The notes: generated by a model from the letters alone, not told the origin. DNA of 44,842 bases from Myroides phaeus (GCF_900099675.1 NZ_FNDQ01000020.1:1-44842), one strand, 5' to 3'; positions 33,383-43,761 are shown, counted from the first letter of the stretch. Program-made: numbers and translations.

Positions 33383-35179
33383 TTAGTCATTCAATTTTAA
33401 TACAGCCATAAAAGCTTCTTGTGGAATCTCAACGTTACCTACTTGACGCATACGTTTTTTACCTGCTTTTTGTTTTTCAAGTAATTTACGTTTACGTGAA
33501 ATATCCCCTCCATAACATTTAGCTGTTACGTCTTTACGAAGTGCTTTTACAGTTTCACGAGCAATTACTTTCACTCCAATAGCCGCTTGAATAGGAATAT
33601 CGAACTGCTGGCGTGGGATAAGCTCTTTTAACTTCTCACACATCTTCTTACCAATATGGTAAGCGTTATCAGCGTGCATTAAAGCAGATAAAGCATCTAC
33701 TACGTTTGCGTTCAACATAACGTCAACTTTCACTAAGTTTGATGTACGCATACCTATAGGAGAATAGTCAAATGAAGCATATCCTTTAGAAACTGTTTTT
33801 AATCTATCATAAAAGTCAAATACAATCTCTGCTAATGGCATATCAAACGTCAACTCTACACGGTCTTCCGTTAAATAAGTTTGATTTGTAATAATACCAC
33901 GTTTATCAATACACAAACTCATTACTTGACCAACGAAGTCAGCTTTAGTAATAATTGTCGCTTTAATATATGGTTCTTCTACTCTTTCTAATTTAGAAGG
34001 CTCTGGTAAGTCTGATGGATTATTTACTACAATTGCTGTATCTGGTTCTTTCTTTGTATAAGCTAAATAAGAAACGTTAGGTACAGTAGTAATTACAGTC
34101 ATATTAAACTCACGTTCTAAACGTTCCTGAATAATCTCCATGTGTAACATTCCTAAGAATCCACAACGGAAACCAAACCCTAAAGCTGCAGAACTTTCAG
34201 CAGCAAATACTAAAGAAGCATCATTCAATTGCAATTTCTCCATTGAGTTACGCAATTCTTCATAATCCTCAGTATCTACTGGATAAATACCTGCGAATAC
34301 CATTGGCTTAACGTTCTCAAAACCTTCAATCATATTTTGAGTTGGTTCTTTTGCATCTGTTAACGTATCCCCTACTTTAACCTCCTTAGCTTCTTTAATA
34401 CCAGAAATTAAGTAACCTACGTCACCTGTTCTAATCTCTTGTTTAGGAACTTGGTTTAGTTTAAGAGTACCAATCTCATCTGCAAAATACTCTTTCCCTG
34501 TAGCCATAAATTTAATCTTCTGACCTTTTTTAATCGTACCATTAACAACACGGAAGATAACTTCAATACCACGGAATGGGTTGTAAACAGAGTCAAAAAC
34601 TAAAGCTTGTAATGGCTCTTCAGGATTACCTTTTGGAGCAGGAACTCTCTCGATAATTGCCTTTAAAATATCTTCTACTCCTAAACCTGTTTTACCAGAT
34701 GCAGGAATAATTTCTTCATAATCACATCCTAATAAATCAACGATATCATCACTTACCTCTTCAGGGTTAGCACTTGGTAAGTCAACTTTATTTAATACAG
34801 GAATAATTGTCAAATCATTCTCTAACGCTAAATACAAGTTAGAGATAGTTTGTGCTTGGATACTTTGTGCTGCATCTACAATCAACAAAGCCCCTTCACA
34901 CGCAGCAATAGACCTAGAAACTTCATAAGAAAAGTCTACGTGCCCTGGAGTATCAATTAAGTTTAAAATATATTTCTCGCCTTCGTGTACATACTCCATT
35001 TGAATCGCATGAGATTTAATTGTAATCCCTCTTTCGCGTTCCAAATCCATACTATCTAAAAGCTGATTTTGTTGCTCACGTGCAGTTACCGTTTGTGTAG
35101 CATCCAATAAACGGTCTGCTAACGTACTCTTTCCGTGGTCAATGTGAGCAATAATACAAAAGTTTCTAATGTTCTTCAT
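33383..35179 (-). CDS. lepA: Elongation factor 4 (LepA)
   Basis: LepA is a ribosomal GTPase that back-translocates stalled ribosomes or aids ribosome biogenesis. The 598-residue protein has GTPase motifs [14 protein letters not shown] near residues 10-23, DTPGHVDF near 77-84 and NKVD near 130, EF-G-like domains II, III and V, and the LepA-specific C-terminal domain ([11 protein letters not shown]). Its length is normal. Confidence 0.97.
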   Translation of the reverse strand: MKNIRNFCIIAHIDHGKSTLADRLLDATQTVTAREQQNQLLDSMDLERERGITIKSHAIQMEYVHEGEKYILNLIDTPGHVDFSYEVSRSIAACEGALLIVDAAQSIQAQTISNLYLALENDLTIIPVLNKVDLPSANPEEVSDDIVDLLGCDYEEIIPASGKTGLGVEDILKAIIERVPAPKGNPEEPLQALVFDSVYNPFRGIEVIFRVVNGTIKKGQKIKFMATGKEYFADEIGTLKLNQVPKQEIRTGDVGYLISGIKEAKEVKVGDTLTDAKEPTQNMIEGFENVKPMVFAGIYPVDTEDYEELRNSMEKLQLNDASLVFAAESSAALGFGFRCGFLGMLHMEIIQERLEREFNMTVITTVPNVSYLAYTKKEPDTAIVVNNPSDLPEPSKLERVEEPYIKATIITKADFVGQVMSLCIDKRGIITNQTYLTEDRVELTFDMPLAEIVFDFYDRLKTVSKGYASFDYSPIGMRTSNLVKVDVMLNANVVDALSALMHADNAYHIGKKMCEKLKELIPRQQFDIPIQAAIGVKVIARETVKALRKDVTAKCYGGDISRKRKLLEKQKAGKKRMRQVGNVEIPQEAFMAVLKLND

Positions 35180-35481
35180 CTTCGTTATATCAAAGTTTTA
35201 ATTAGATTATACGCCCATTAGAAGTATTGAAACAACTTTCAATAATCATATAATCAAGATTCTAAGACTTTTATTCTCTTCTATTTAAAACAATATAAGC
35301 CTATATTTTGCAAATATACTTTAAAGTTTGAATTTTTAATCATTTTTTTCGTTATACAAAAAGTTATCAGCACTTTTCATCCTTTATAGTCCACGTATTT
35401 TAACCACTAATATTAAACTGTCAAATGCCTCATTTTTTATTAACACTTTTACTAACTTTATACTTTCTAAAAATTCGCGCA
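35180..35481. other. 302-bp divergent intergenic stretch
   Basis: No gene is visible. On the minus strand TATATTTG (35318-35311) fits the -7 element and could start lepA transcription with a leader of about 125 nt. No good -33 element and no plus-strand promoter were found. Confidence 0.5.
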
Positions 35482-36363
35482 ATGAAAACATTCATATCTA
35501 TCGCAACACTATCTTTTTTCACATTGATTAGTTGTGGTCAAAAAAAAGAAATTACAGAAGATTTTATTACACTGCCTAATCATCTACAAGAAGTTTCTGG
35601 TTTACATTACGACACAACTTCTAAAACATTTTGGACTGTTCAAGACAGTGGAAACAGCAATGAACTTTACCAAATAGATTCGACGGGAAATATAGTACAT
35701 ACTGTTAAAATTAAAAACCAAAAAAATAAGGATTGGGAAGAACTTACAAGTGATTCTGAAGGAAACTTATATATCGGTGATTTTGGAAATAACAAAAACA
35801 CAAGAAAAGACTTGAAAATTATTAAAGTTGAAAAGAATAACTTAGTTAAAGAAGAAGTTGACGCTTCTGCTATTATCTCTTTTGAATATCCTGAGCAAAA
35901 ACAATTTCCTCCTAAAGACACAGAGTTGATTTATGATGCTGAGGCATTCTTTTTATATAATGACAATTTTTACATCTTTACCAAAAACAGAAGTAAGGGC
36001 TTTGATGGTAGATCAAATGTTTATAAAATTCCCAATGTAGCAGGACACCACAAAGCTCAATTAGTACAAACATTCAAAGGGTGTAATGTTTATAAACACT
36101 GCGCTATAACAGGAGCTGCTATTAGTCCTGACCAAAAGACTTTTGTTTTATTATCTCATTCTAAATTGTGGATTATTGACGGATTCAATCCTAATGCAAT
36201 CTTAGATGGTAAAATATCTGAACACAAATTAAACCACGTTTCTCAAAAAGAATCTGTTTCTTTCGATGGAAACAATACTGTTTACATCGCTGATGAAGTA
36301 AAAAAGCAAACAGGTGGTAAAATTTATAAAGTGGATTTGGGTGCTTTAAAACCCAAACCCTAA
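35482..36363 (+). CDS. Beta-propeller-like lipoprotein
   Basis: From the ATG at 35482 the protein has 293 residues with a lipobox (FTLISCGQ, Cys near 15). It shows repeated strands such as VSGLHYDTTSKTFWTVQDSGN, EELTSDSEGNLYIGDFGNN and VSFDGNNTVYIADE, as in six-bladed propellers of the SdiA-regulated or NHL type. No catalytic site is evident. Its stop codon overlaps the 3' end of the convergent giant gene by 18 bp. Confidence 0.75.
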   Translation: MKTFISIATLSFFTLISCGQKKEITEDFITLPNHLQEVSGLHYDTTSKTFWTVQDSGNSNELYQIDSTGNIVHTVKIKNQKNKDWEELTSDSEGNLYIGDFGNNKNTRKDLKIIKVEKNNLVKEEVDASAIISFEYPEQKQFPPKDTELIYDAEAFFLYNDNFYIFTKNRSKGFDGRSNVYKIPNVAGHHKAQLVQTFKGCNVYKHCAITGAAISPDQKTFVLLSHSKLWIIDGFNPNAILDGKISEHKLNHVSQKESVSFDGNNTVYIADEVKKQTGGKIYKVDLGALKPKP

Positions 36364-39300
36364 TCCAAATACAAAGCGACCGCCATCTACACTGTTGAAA
36401 TAAGAACAGTGTAGGGTTGCTTGTTCAATGGCATTGATCCAAAAACCTGCTCCGTAAGCATTGTGCCATTTATTGGAACTTTCTAACGGAGTCCATACTC
36501 TTCCATAATCAAAACCAGCATAGAAACCGTAACTCATTGGTATAAATCCTGCCGTAAACTGACCTGCATTAAAGCGAATGTCTGTTGTTTGTACAAAGGA
36601 TGTCTTTCCTGTAAATCGCTCTGGTCTAAATCCTCTTAAATTTGCGTTACCACCAACTGTTGCTGCGTGATAAAAATCGTAATTGTCATTAAACCTTGTT
36701 TGATAAGTGAAATTTGTAGCAAATACAAAACGCTCTCCTCTGTCTATAAAATGTATAAAGTTTATTCGCATATCTAAGTAAGCGAAGTTCTGTTTAGTAT
36801 CTTCTAAATTCATACGCCATCCCGCTTTAGAATTAAAACCAAATCCAACAGTTGGATTAGCAGGATAGTTATACTGTTCATAATTATATTCTACATTAAA
36901 CGAACCATATTGTTGAAAATCAAAAACTTTCTGATTTACCACTTCTGGTGAACTGGTAATGAATCGATTAGACTTATTTTGTACTTTTAGTGCGTCATAT
37001 CCAAGATTTACTTCAAAAGAGCCTCCTTGTTTTCCTTCATAACGGTATCCAGGAGCTATTGAATAACTTTCGATACGCACTCGTTTGTAATCATCTCCTT
37101 CTTCTTTGTCAAAATAATAAGTTTCGTTTCCAATACCATAGTAGTTTTTAGCAAAGTTTGGACTCGTAGCTCTTGCTCCTAAAGTAAACATCCAATTATT
37201 TTTGGTATTCGGAAAGTACCCTTTATATTCAGCTTCTAAGCCTTTTGTATTAAATGAATAAAAACCTTTCAATTCGTGCTTACTGGTAAAAGGATCTTGT
37301 AAAAACTTCATACGAGTTGAACTATACATAAAACCTAACTTAATACCGTCTTCTGGGTTAAAACCAATATTTGGCAATAACATATTAATGTTTACAGGAA
37401 CTTTTTCATAGTTAAAATTATTCAAATCATATTTATTCGTGCTGTATTTTCTTACAACACCATTCTTTTCAACTATTTCATTTTTCTTATCTGCATAATC
37501 ATAAACAATTGTTTTACCCGGGTTTTCAATCACGTATGTATCTTGATTTTTACCTCCTATTAAACGCAACTTTATCTTTGCTTTCCCTTCTCCTCTAACT
37601 ATATATTCATCTTCATCATTCAAACCGTAAATCCAAATCTCTTTAGTTTGCTTTGCCGAATATACTTTTTCAAACTCAAGTTCTTTACCCAACTTCTTAT
37701 CACGATATTGTGTCAGTTTCACATCCCCATTTGGCAAGCGTTCTATGTCAAAAAAGTCTTTTTTATCTGTACCTGCTACAATAACATACTCTCTCAATTT
37801 AGCATAGTACTTTGGCAAATAGGCGACAATATTACTCTTTCTAACCGTCAATATTCTTTTGATTTCATCAATTTCTTTATCTTGTACTTCTTTAGGCAAT
37901 TTAGCAAATACCTCTTCGATGACTTCATCACTTAGTGTTGTCACAATATCTTTTGCCTCTGTAATCCAATCTTCTTCAGAAGTTGATTTTAATAAATACT
38001 GATCCAATGGAAAGGCTGTCTTATTCAGCCAACGTGGATTAGCAAAATCCTCTTTATAACTTTGCATATGTCTCAAAGGAGGAAGCTTCTTTATCAATGA
38101 CAACAAAGCGCCATCTATCTTAGCAAAAGCTTGATCTCTATCTCGGGGTACAGGTTTATAAATTACCTTACCTTCTTCTTTAAACTCAGACCATCTCCAC
38201 TGATCTCCATGTCTATCCCAGTCGCCAATTAGCATATCAAAAATACGTGCACGCAAAAATGCTTTTTGGTCAATAGCATACTTTTCGTCTTTTCTCAAAT
38301 TAGCAATAACATCTGTAGTGCTAACTATCTTTGTCGCATTTCCAAAACTATCCTCATCTTCAAAACCGCTGGTAGGGCGCTCTTCAATCATATACAACTC
38401 ATCTCCGTAGTTTTCATTAAATCTTCCCAATGTTTTTTGTTTTGGAATATAGTACAACTCGGGATTCGTATGAAACATACCTATTGCTTCAGAAAGGTCA
38501 CTAATTATAAACGGAGTATATGGATGTGATGTCGTATAAAAATCATAAATAAATCTTTCCGCCCAAGTATCCTGAAACGAATTCATCACATATTGATCTT
38601 TAAAAACAGCTGTTTGAACAAAACGAGAAACACTCTTACGCACCCCTCTCATCACGTATTCTTTTCCTTCTTTATCAACAACACGAAGCGACATAGATTG
38701 GTTACCGCCTCCTGAAATAGTTGGTGTCAATCCCCCTTTAATCTTTGTTAAATCTGCTATTTCTACTTCAACTGGTCTACTGTATATATCTCTATAATGT
38801 TTTCCCCATAAAAAGCGATACCAAGCAGTTTTTTTTGTCCATTCTGCGGGATATACGCTTGCTTTCGTTAATCCTTCTTTTACTTCATCATCTCCTTTAT
38901 AAACATAAGAACTCGGTTCAAATATCTTTTTCTGTGTTACTAACTGAACACCTTTTTCGTCAAAACCATAGAAATTCAACACAACACTGCGATCTTTCAT
39001 AATCTCAAGTGTTGTAAATCCAGCTTGTGCTATTGAAATATCATCTGGTAAAATAGCTCTTGAAGGTGTCGTTTCAGCCATACCTCCACTAATTACTTGT
39101 TTTACCCCATCTTGTGCTATGTATTGTAAATTTTGTTCATGTGCAGAAGCAATTACAACATTGTCATACATCTGCGCCATTGTTCTAATACGCTTATTAA
39201 ACTCATTGTAATTCTTACTCTGTAAATCTTGTGTATTAATGCCAGAAAGTGCTCTTGTATAATTTATAATCGAACCGATAATTGGCAACGGTACATTGGA

Positions 39301-40074
39301 ATTTAAAGGGTAAATATGGTCTTTAAAAGAAAAATGACCTCCATAATTTCCATTGCTGTAAACTGGGTGATGCATAGCCAACACCACTATTCTATTCTGA
39401 TTTTTGTTAATCTCTCCTCTTAGTTCATCAAAGAAATCTTCTCTTGTCTTGATATCACAATCCTCATTAATATTGGGTTGCTTATCCCAATCTTGTAGAT
39501 ACCATTCGCTATCAACTGCAATTAATACAGTTTCATCATTGATTTTTAATCGCTCAAAACCACAAACTTTCCTCGGTAATACTGCTTTCTTGTCTTCTAA
39601 ATTTAATGCCATATAATCTGAAAAACGCTTAACTCCTTCATACCCTCTTGCCCATTCAGCGTTTCCATTTATAAAAACAGTATTCCCTTTAAAATCTTTT
39701 GCCAATCCCAATTGAGGAGCCAATATTTCTTCTACTTTTCCTCTACTTTTCGCGCCTTCTTTAGCCATTCCCCGATCAATACTATTACCTAAGAAAACTA
39801 ACGTTGACTCTTTTTCTCCTTTATCGATAAAAGAAGATAACTTATCGAAGTGTTTTTTTCTCGACTTATTTTTGTCAAATCCCGTATTCCCTAACAAGTA
39901 ATAAGTATGTGATATATCTGCTTTATAAACAGTCTCCTTAGCAACAATTGTCTCTTTACTTTTCTTTCCATATTGTATACTATACGTTGCACAAGAACTC
40001 AAAACAACAAATGAAAATAACGTTGCTAAACCTATTTTTAAAGCATTTATAGATATGTGAGGAAATAATTTCAT
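36346..40074 (-). CDS. Lipoprotein with degenerate phosphoesterase, kinase-like and Omp85-like barrel domains
   Basis: The 1242-residue protein has a lipobox (VVLSSCATY, Cys28). Residues about 55-370 follow a calcineurin-type metallophosphoesterase, but metal ligands are replaced: GN at 62-63 and 96-97 where GD is expected, GNAEW at 137-141 instead of GNHDW, AHEQN at 311-315 instead of GHEHN; HHPVYSNG is kept. Residues about 440-690 contain IGDWDRHGDQWRW (616-628) and PRDRDQAF (643-650), like the DRHxxN and metal-binding aspartates of CotH/HipA-type kinases. Residues about 900-1242 are an outer-membrane barrel with LRGFRPERF, like the Omp85 RGF motif, and a terminal Phe. The function is unknown. 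Confidence 0.75.
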   Translation of the reverse strand: MKLFPHISINALKIGLATLFSFVVLSSCATYSIQYGKKSKETIVAKETVYKADISHTYYLLGNTGFDKNKSRKKHFDKLSSFIDKGEKESTLVFLGNSIDRGMAKEGAKSRGKVEEILAPQLGLAKDFKGNTVFINGNAEWARGYEGVKRFSDYMALNLEDKKAVLPRKVCGFERLKINDETVLIAVDSEWYLQDWDKQPNINEDCDIKTREDFFDELRGEINKNQNRIVVLAMHHPVYSNGNYGGHFSFKDHIYPLNSNVPLPIIGSIINYTRALSGINTQDLQSKNYNEFNKRIRTMAQMYDNVVIASAHEQNLQYIAQDGVKQVISGGMAETTPSRAILPDDISIAQAGFTTLEIMKDRSVVLNFYGFDEKGVQLVTQKKIFEPSSYVYKGDDEVKEGLTKASVYPAEWTKKTAWYRFLWGKHYRDIYSRPVEVEIADLTKIKGGLTPTISGGGNQSMSLRVVDKEGKEYVMRGVRKSVSRFVQTAVFKDQYVMNSFQDTWAERFIYDFYTTSHPYTPFIISDLSEAIGMFHTNPELYYIPKQKTLGRFNENYGDELYMIEERPTSGFEDEDSFGNATKIVSTTDVIANLRKDEKYAIDQKAFLRARIFDMLIGDWDRHGDQWRWSEFKEEGKVIYKPVPRDRDQAFAKIDGALLSLIKKLPPLRHMQSYKEDFANPRWLNKTAFPLDQYLLKSTSEEDWITEAKDIVTTLSDEVIEEVFAKLPKEVQDKEIDEIKRILTVRKSNIVAYLPKYYAKLREYVIVAGTDKKDFFDIERLPNGDVKLTQYRDKKLGKELEFEKVYSAKQTKEIWIYGLNDEDEYIVRGEGKAKIKLRLIGGKNQDTYVIENPGKTIVYDYADKKNEIVEKNGVVRKYSTNKYDLNNFNYEKVPVNINMLLPNIGFNPEDGIKLGFMYSSTRMKFLQDPFTSKHELKGFYSFNTKGLEAEYKGYFPNTKNNWMFTLGARATSPNFAKNYYGIGNETYYFDKEEGDDYKRVRIESYSIAPGYRYEGKQGGSFEVNLGYDALKVQNKSNRFITSSPEVVNQKVFDFQQYGSFNVEYNYEQYNYPANPTVGFGFNSKAGWRMNLEDTKQNFAYLDMRINFIHFIDRGERFVFATNFTYQTRFNDNYDFYHAATVGGNANLRGFRPERFTGKTSFVQTTDIRFNAGQFTAGFIPMSYGFYAGFDYGRVWTPLESSNKWHNAYGAGFWINAIEQATLHCSYFNSVDGGRFVFGLGFGF

Positions 40075-40101
40075 AATTTAGAGGTTATAAAGGTTTTGAA
40101 T

Positions 40102-41259
40102 ATGACAATTCTACAAAAGGTTGAAGAACATATCTTTCAGATACACAAAGATACACTATCACATCAATATACGTACCACAACTTTAACCATACATTACGT
40201 GTTGTTAATGGTTTAGAAGAAATTCTAAAAACTGTTAACGTAACTGATAAAGAAGCTAATATTCTTCGTTACGCTGCTTGGTTTCACGATATTGGATATA
40301 TCAACTCTTGGGAAGAACACGAAGAACGTGGTGCGCAAATGGCGCAAACTTTCTTACTTGAGAATGGTGTTGATGTAGACGACGTACATATTGTTATGCA
40401 ATTAATTAGGGCTACAAAGTTGGACTATGTTCCTGAAAACAATCTTGAATGCATTTTAAAAGATGCTGATTTTGCACACTTTTCGGATGAGAATTATGTA
40501 GATGTAAGTGACTTACTAAGAAAAGAAGTTGAACATTTCTGTAACAAAACCTTTACTGATTTAGAATGGTTAGAACAAAATAGAGATATTATGCTCTATA
40601 AACACAGATATTATACTGTGTATGCCCAACAGCAATGGCAACCTTATAAACAGAAAAACTTATTGGCTATTCTTGCCAAAATAGAAAAAATAGAAACCAG
40701 AAAGGCGCGTAAGAAAAAAGCAGAATCAAGTAGAACTATTGATACTTTGTTCAGAACAACCTTAAGAAATCACACTTCTTTAAGTGCTATAGCAGATAGA
40801 AAAGCGAATATATTGCTTTCTGTAAATGCTATTATTATCTCTATTTGTCTTTCTACTTTAATTCCAAAATTAGACAGTCCAAGCAATGCTCACTTAATTT
40901 ACCCAACTTTTATTTTATTGTTTTTTAGCGTGGCTACAATTATTTTCGCCATACAATCTACAAGACCAAAAGTAACCTCTGGCACATTTACAAAAGAAGA
41001 AATTGACAACAATGAGGTTAATTTACTTTTCTTTGGTACATTTCACCAAATGCCTTTTGATGAATATGAAAAGACTTTAATGACTATATTAAAAAACAAT
41101 AAGTACCTACACCATGCACTGACAAAAGACTTGTACAACTTAGGTGTAGTACTTGATAAAAAATATAAACTATTACGCATTACTTATACCATCTTTACAG
41201 TTGGAATTATTGCCTCTGTTTTAGCTTTTGTATTCGCTTTTAGAGGTATTGGCTTTTAA
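40102..41259 (+). CDS. HD phosphohydrolase fused to PycTM (DUF5706) membrane domain
   Basis: From the ATG at 40102 the protein has 385 residues. The N-terminal HD domain (about 5-165) has a plausible metal set: His30 in HNFNHTLRVV, His62-Asp63 in WFHDIGY and Asp123 in LKDADFAHF. A basic linker follows. The C-terminal domain (about 210-385) begins TLRNHTSLSAIADRKANILL and has three TM segments (about 238-258, 268-290, 355-378), matching the PycTM effector family. No nucleotide cyclase is adjacent. The start codon is only 27 bp from that of the divergent giant lipoprotein. Confidence 0.85.
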   Translation: MTILQKVEEHIFQIHKDTLSHQYTYHNFNHTLRVVNGLEEILKTVNVTDKEANILRYAAWFHDIGYINSWEEHEERGAQMAQTFLLENGVDVDDVHIVMQLIRATKLDYVPENNLECILKDADFAHFSDENYVDVSDLLRKEVEHFCNKTFTDLEWLEQNRDIMLYKHRYYTVYAQQQWQPYKQKNLLAILAKIEKIETRKARKKKAESSRTIDTLFRTTLRNHTSLSAIADRKANILLSVNAIIISICLSTLIPKLDSPSNAHLIYPTFILLFFSVATIIFAIQSTRPKVTSGTFTKEEIDNNEVNLLFFGTFHQMPFDEYEKTLMTILKNNKYLHHALTKDLYNLGVVLDKKYKLLRITYTIFTVGIIASVLAFVFAFRGIGF

Positions 41260-43606
41260 GGTAATCATGCATTAAATTACTATAATCTAATTGTTCTATA
41301 TCAAAGTCTAGATTAACATTTACTCTCAGTCCAAGTAGGCCTGAAACACTTTGCATATCTTCTATTTCAAATTGTTCAATATCACCAAGTAATACACCTA
41401 TTTGTTGCCCATACGTTAGATATTGTCTGTATTCCTCTAAATCTTCGGTAGAAGCAAACGCAATTGTCAATTTCTGTGGTTGAACAATTCGCTCTTCTGT
41501 TCCTTTAATACACGCCTTGTCTAAACGCTTTTTAATAACTTCATAACGGGTATTATATGAACCATCTATATCAAAGCGTTTTTCATCCATTCTAAACTGT
41601 ATTCCTAAAGACGTATCGTACACAAAAATCAGTACCGTAACATCCATTTTAATCATATCCTGAATATTATTGCGGTAGTGAACACACATCAACTCAGTCA
41701 TTACTTGCAATTGCCACAAACGCAGGTTTTGTAAATAGGTAAAATCAAAAGACATCGTTGGACATATCGATTCTCCAATATAAATATTATGCTCTATTCC
41801 GTCCGTTTTAAATCTCTCGTAATAATGGGGGAAAACTTTTTGAACTATTTGTTGACGCTCGTCTAAGATATCTGAAAAGCATTTATTCATACGACCTACT
41901 TGATTGTCAAAAACTTTGCGTTGCTTATAATAAATATCAAACTGAACGTCTATATGAGATAGGTATACTTTTAATATTTCTTCATCAAAAAGATGCCCCT
42001 CTTTTCTTAAAAACGGGTGTATTTCTTCTTTAATATAATTTTGTATCAACTGTTCTAAACCTGAATAGAAACGAGTTTCTAATTGACGTAAAAACGCATT
42101 TAAACGCAAACAGTGCTTCTCAAAAACAAGTGCTCCATTACGACAAGCACTCTTATCAAACATATTAATTAAATAAGTCAATTGCGATTTCAAATCGGCA
42201 ACAATTGCCTCATTTCTCAACTTACTCGATCCTTTTATGTCTATTTCTCCAAACAAGGGAAATACTTTTGGAAATGATATTGGATTAATAATATAATCTT
42301 TATCAATAACACTTTCTATATAGTTTCGCTTAGCTTCTTCAATAAACTTCCAATAAACACTTGGGTGAATAGTTGTAAACTCTCGTTGTATAATAGCCTC
42401 TACTTGGTTAAGTAAATCTGCTTTTACACGTTCAAAGGTTTCTGAAATAATAGGCATCATTGCTTCTAACTTCTGTGCGTTTACAGTATGTAAATCACGA
42501 GGAACTTCAGAAACAACCTCTAAAATACCCTCCAAACCACTTGATATAACAACAGGTCTAAACAAACAGCTCCTAACGCCTTGTTTTCGCAAATGCAGAC
42601 ACATTTTCTCTTCTTTTTTATCTAACATCATTTCATCAATATCAGAAATACAGAAATATTTTTTATCTGAAATAAGCTCCTCATAAGCCTTTTTAGACAA
42701 AACAATATCTGTACTTTCATCATTCAACAAATGACTTTTCAGCCCCATTATATCGCGGGTTTCTTTCTGAACTAATGTCTCTAATTCAATCGGCGTATAA
42801 CCAATTTTCAAATTAGGTACTCTAAAAATAGAACTAAATATTTGTCCTAATGTATCACCAATAGGTGTTCGCTGTAATTGCGACTTTAAAAAGTTTTCTT
42901 TCAACAATGATAAAGCACTTTCAACCGTTACATCTACCAAACTAACAATACCAAATCCACGTATAATCCAACTTTCTTGAGGAAATTTCTCTTTCCACAA
43001 ATCTAAGTTGTCAAAATTATCTTGCAATAATTCTATATCAGCCTTTGTCAGCATAATAGCCTTATTAGTTGGAATTACTTCAACAAAGTCAGCATTATAC
43101 AACACGCGATAGTGATGTATAATCCCCTTTGCATCTGGCAAGTCGATAAACAGTGGGCGAGTTAAATCAAAATCAGCGTTGAAATAATGATTCATAATAA
43201 TACAACAGCAAGCAATATAATATTGGTGCTGATCAAAATCACGAATTTCTATATCATAACTTATCCCACTCTCGGCAATTATTTTTTTAAAACGATTAGT
43301 GTAGTTAAACATCAATTGTTGAAAGGGCATAGAAACTGCCTTTATCTCATTATCCTTTAAAGCAACTGGAAATAAAATCTCTAACAACTCTTGAATTAAA
43401 GCCTCATTCTCTTGAAGAACTTCTGTAGCTGTTATGTTTGTACATAAATCAGGGACAACATTTATTCTCTCTAATAAATCTTTTAGATAGTTTTTTTTAA
43501 TCTCATTCCTATTCGGATCTACTATAAATTCATTCATCGCTTTTATCAATCGATGAAAAGAAAATTCAATGTGAAAAGGCGTAAATTCAAAAGTTGTTAA
43601 TCGCAT
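41240..43606 (-). CDS. Large GAF-domain protein
   Basis: The 788-residue soluble protein has no signal or TM segment. A GAF-like region is visible at about 280-410 (YFCISDIDEMML, LRKQGVRSCLFRPVVI, GLEGILEVVSEVPRDL). The flanks are helical, Glu- and Lys-rich, and I do not recognise a named domain in them. No HTH, kinase or cyclase output is seen, so the signalling output is unknown. Its 3' end overlaps the convergent HD-PycTM gene by 20 bp. Confidence 0.7.
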   Translation of the reverse strand: MRLTTFEFTPFHIEFSFHRLIKAMNEFIVDPNRNEIKKNYLKDLLERINVVPDLCTNITATEVLQENEALIQELLEILFPVALKDNEIKAVSMPFQQLMFNYTNRFKKIIAESGISYDIEIRDFDQHQYYIACCCIIMNHYFNADFDLTRPLFIDLPDAKGIIHHYRVLYNADFVEVIPTNKAIMLTKADIELLQDNFDNLDLWKEKFPQESWIIRGFGIVSLVDVTVESALSLLKENFLKSQLQRTPIGDTLGQIFSSIFRVPNLKIGYTPIELETLVQKETRDIMGLKSHLLNDESTDIVLSKKAYEELISDKKYFCISDIDEMMLDKKEEKMCLHLRKQGVRSCLFRPVVISSGLEGILEVVSEVPRDLHTVNAQKLEAMMPIISETFERVKADLLNQVEAIIQREFTTIHPSVYWKFIEEAKRNYIESVIDKDYIINPISFPKVFPLFGEIDIKGSSKLRNEAIVADLKSQLTYLINMFDKSACRNGALVFEKHCLRLNAFLRQLETRFYSGLEQLIQNYIKEEIHPFLRKEGHLFDEEILKVYLSHIDVQFDIYYKQRKVFDNQVGRMNKCFSDILDERQQIVQKVFPHYYERFKTDGIEHNIYIGESICPTMSFDFTYLQNLRLWQLQVMTELMCVHYRNNIQDMIKMDVTVLIFVYDTSLGIQFRMDEKRFDIDGSYNTRYEVIKKRLDKACIKGTEERIVQPQKLTIAFASTEDLEEYRQYLTYGQQIGVLLGDIEQFEIEDMQSVSGLLGLRVNVNLDFDIEQLDYSNLMHDYLKSQYL

Positions 43607-43711
43607 AAATTATGGGGTTCTTTAGAGCCTTAAAGATAACAAATAACTACTTGTCCGACTATGGATTAACTCAGTATAATACAGAATTGACAAGTTTCTT
43701 ACTTACAAAAA

Positions 43712-43740
43712 TTTGAAAAACTAAAATTATTGTACTTTTG
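43712..43740 (+). promoter_or_regulatory. Promoter of dus
   Basis: TTTG (43712-43715), a 17-nt spacer and TACTTTTG (43733-43740) fit the Bacteroidota consensus. The predicted leader to the ATG at 43762 is about 15 nt. Confidence 0.7.
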
Positions 43741-43761
43741 CATCAAATTTCGAAAACGAAT

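Noticed and set aside
35425..35481. N-terminal extension of the propeller lipoprotein
   Set aside because: The ATG at 35482 gives a proper lipoprotein signal; the upstream part would put a second hydrophobic stretch before it.
40102..41259. Complete Pycsar defence system
   Set aside because: No cyclase gene is adjacent, and the HD fusion differs from the two-gene Pycsar layout.
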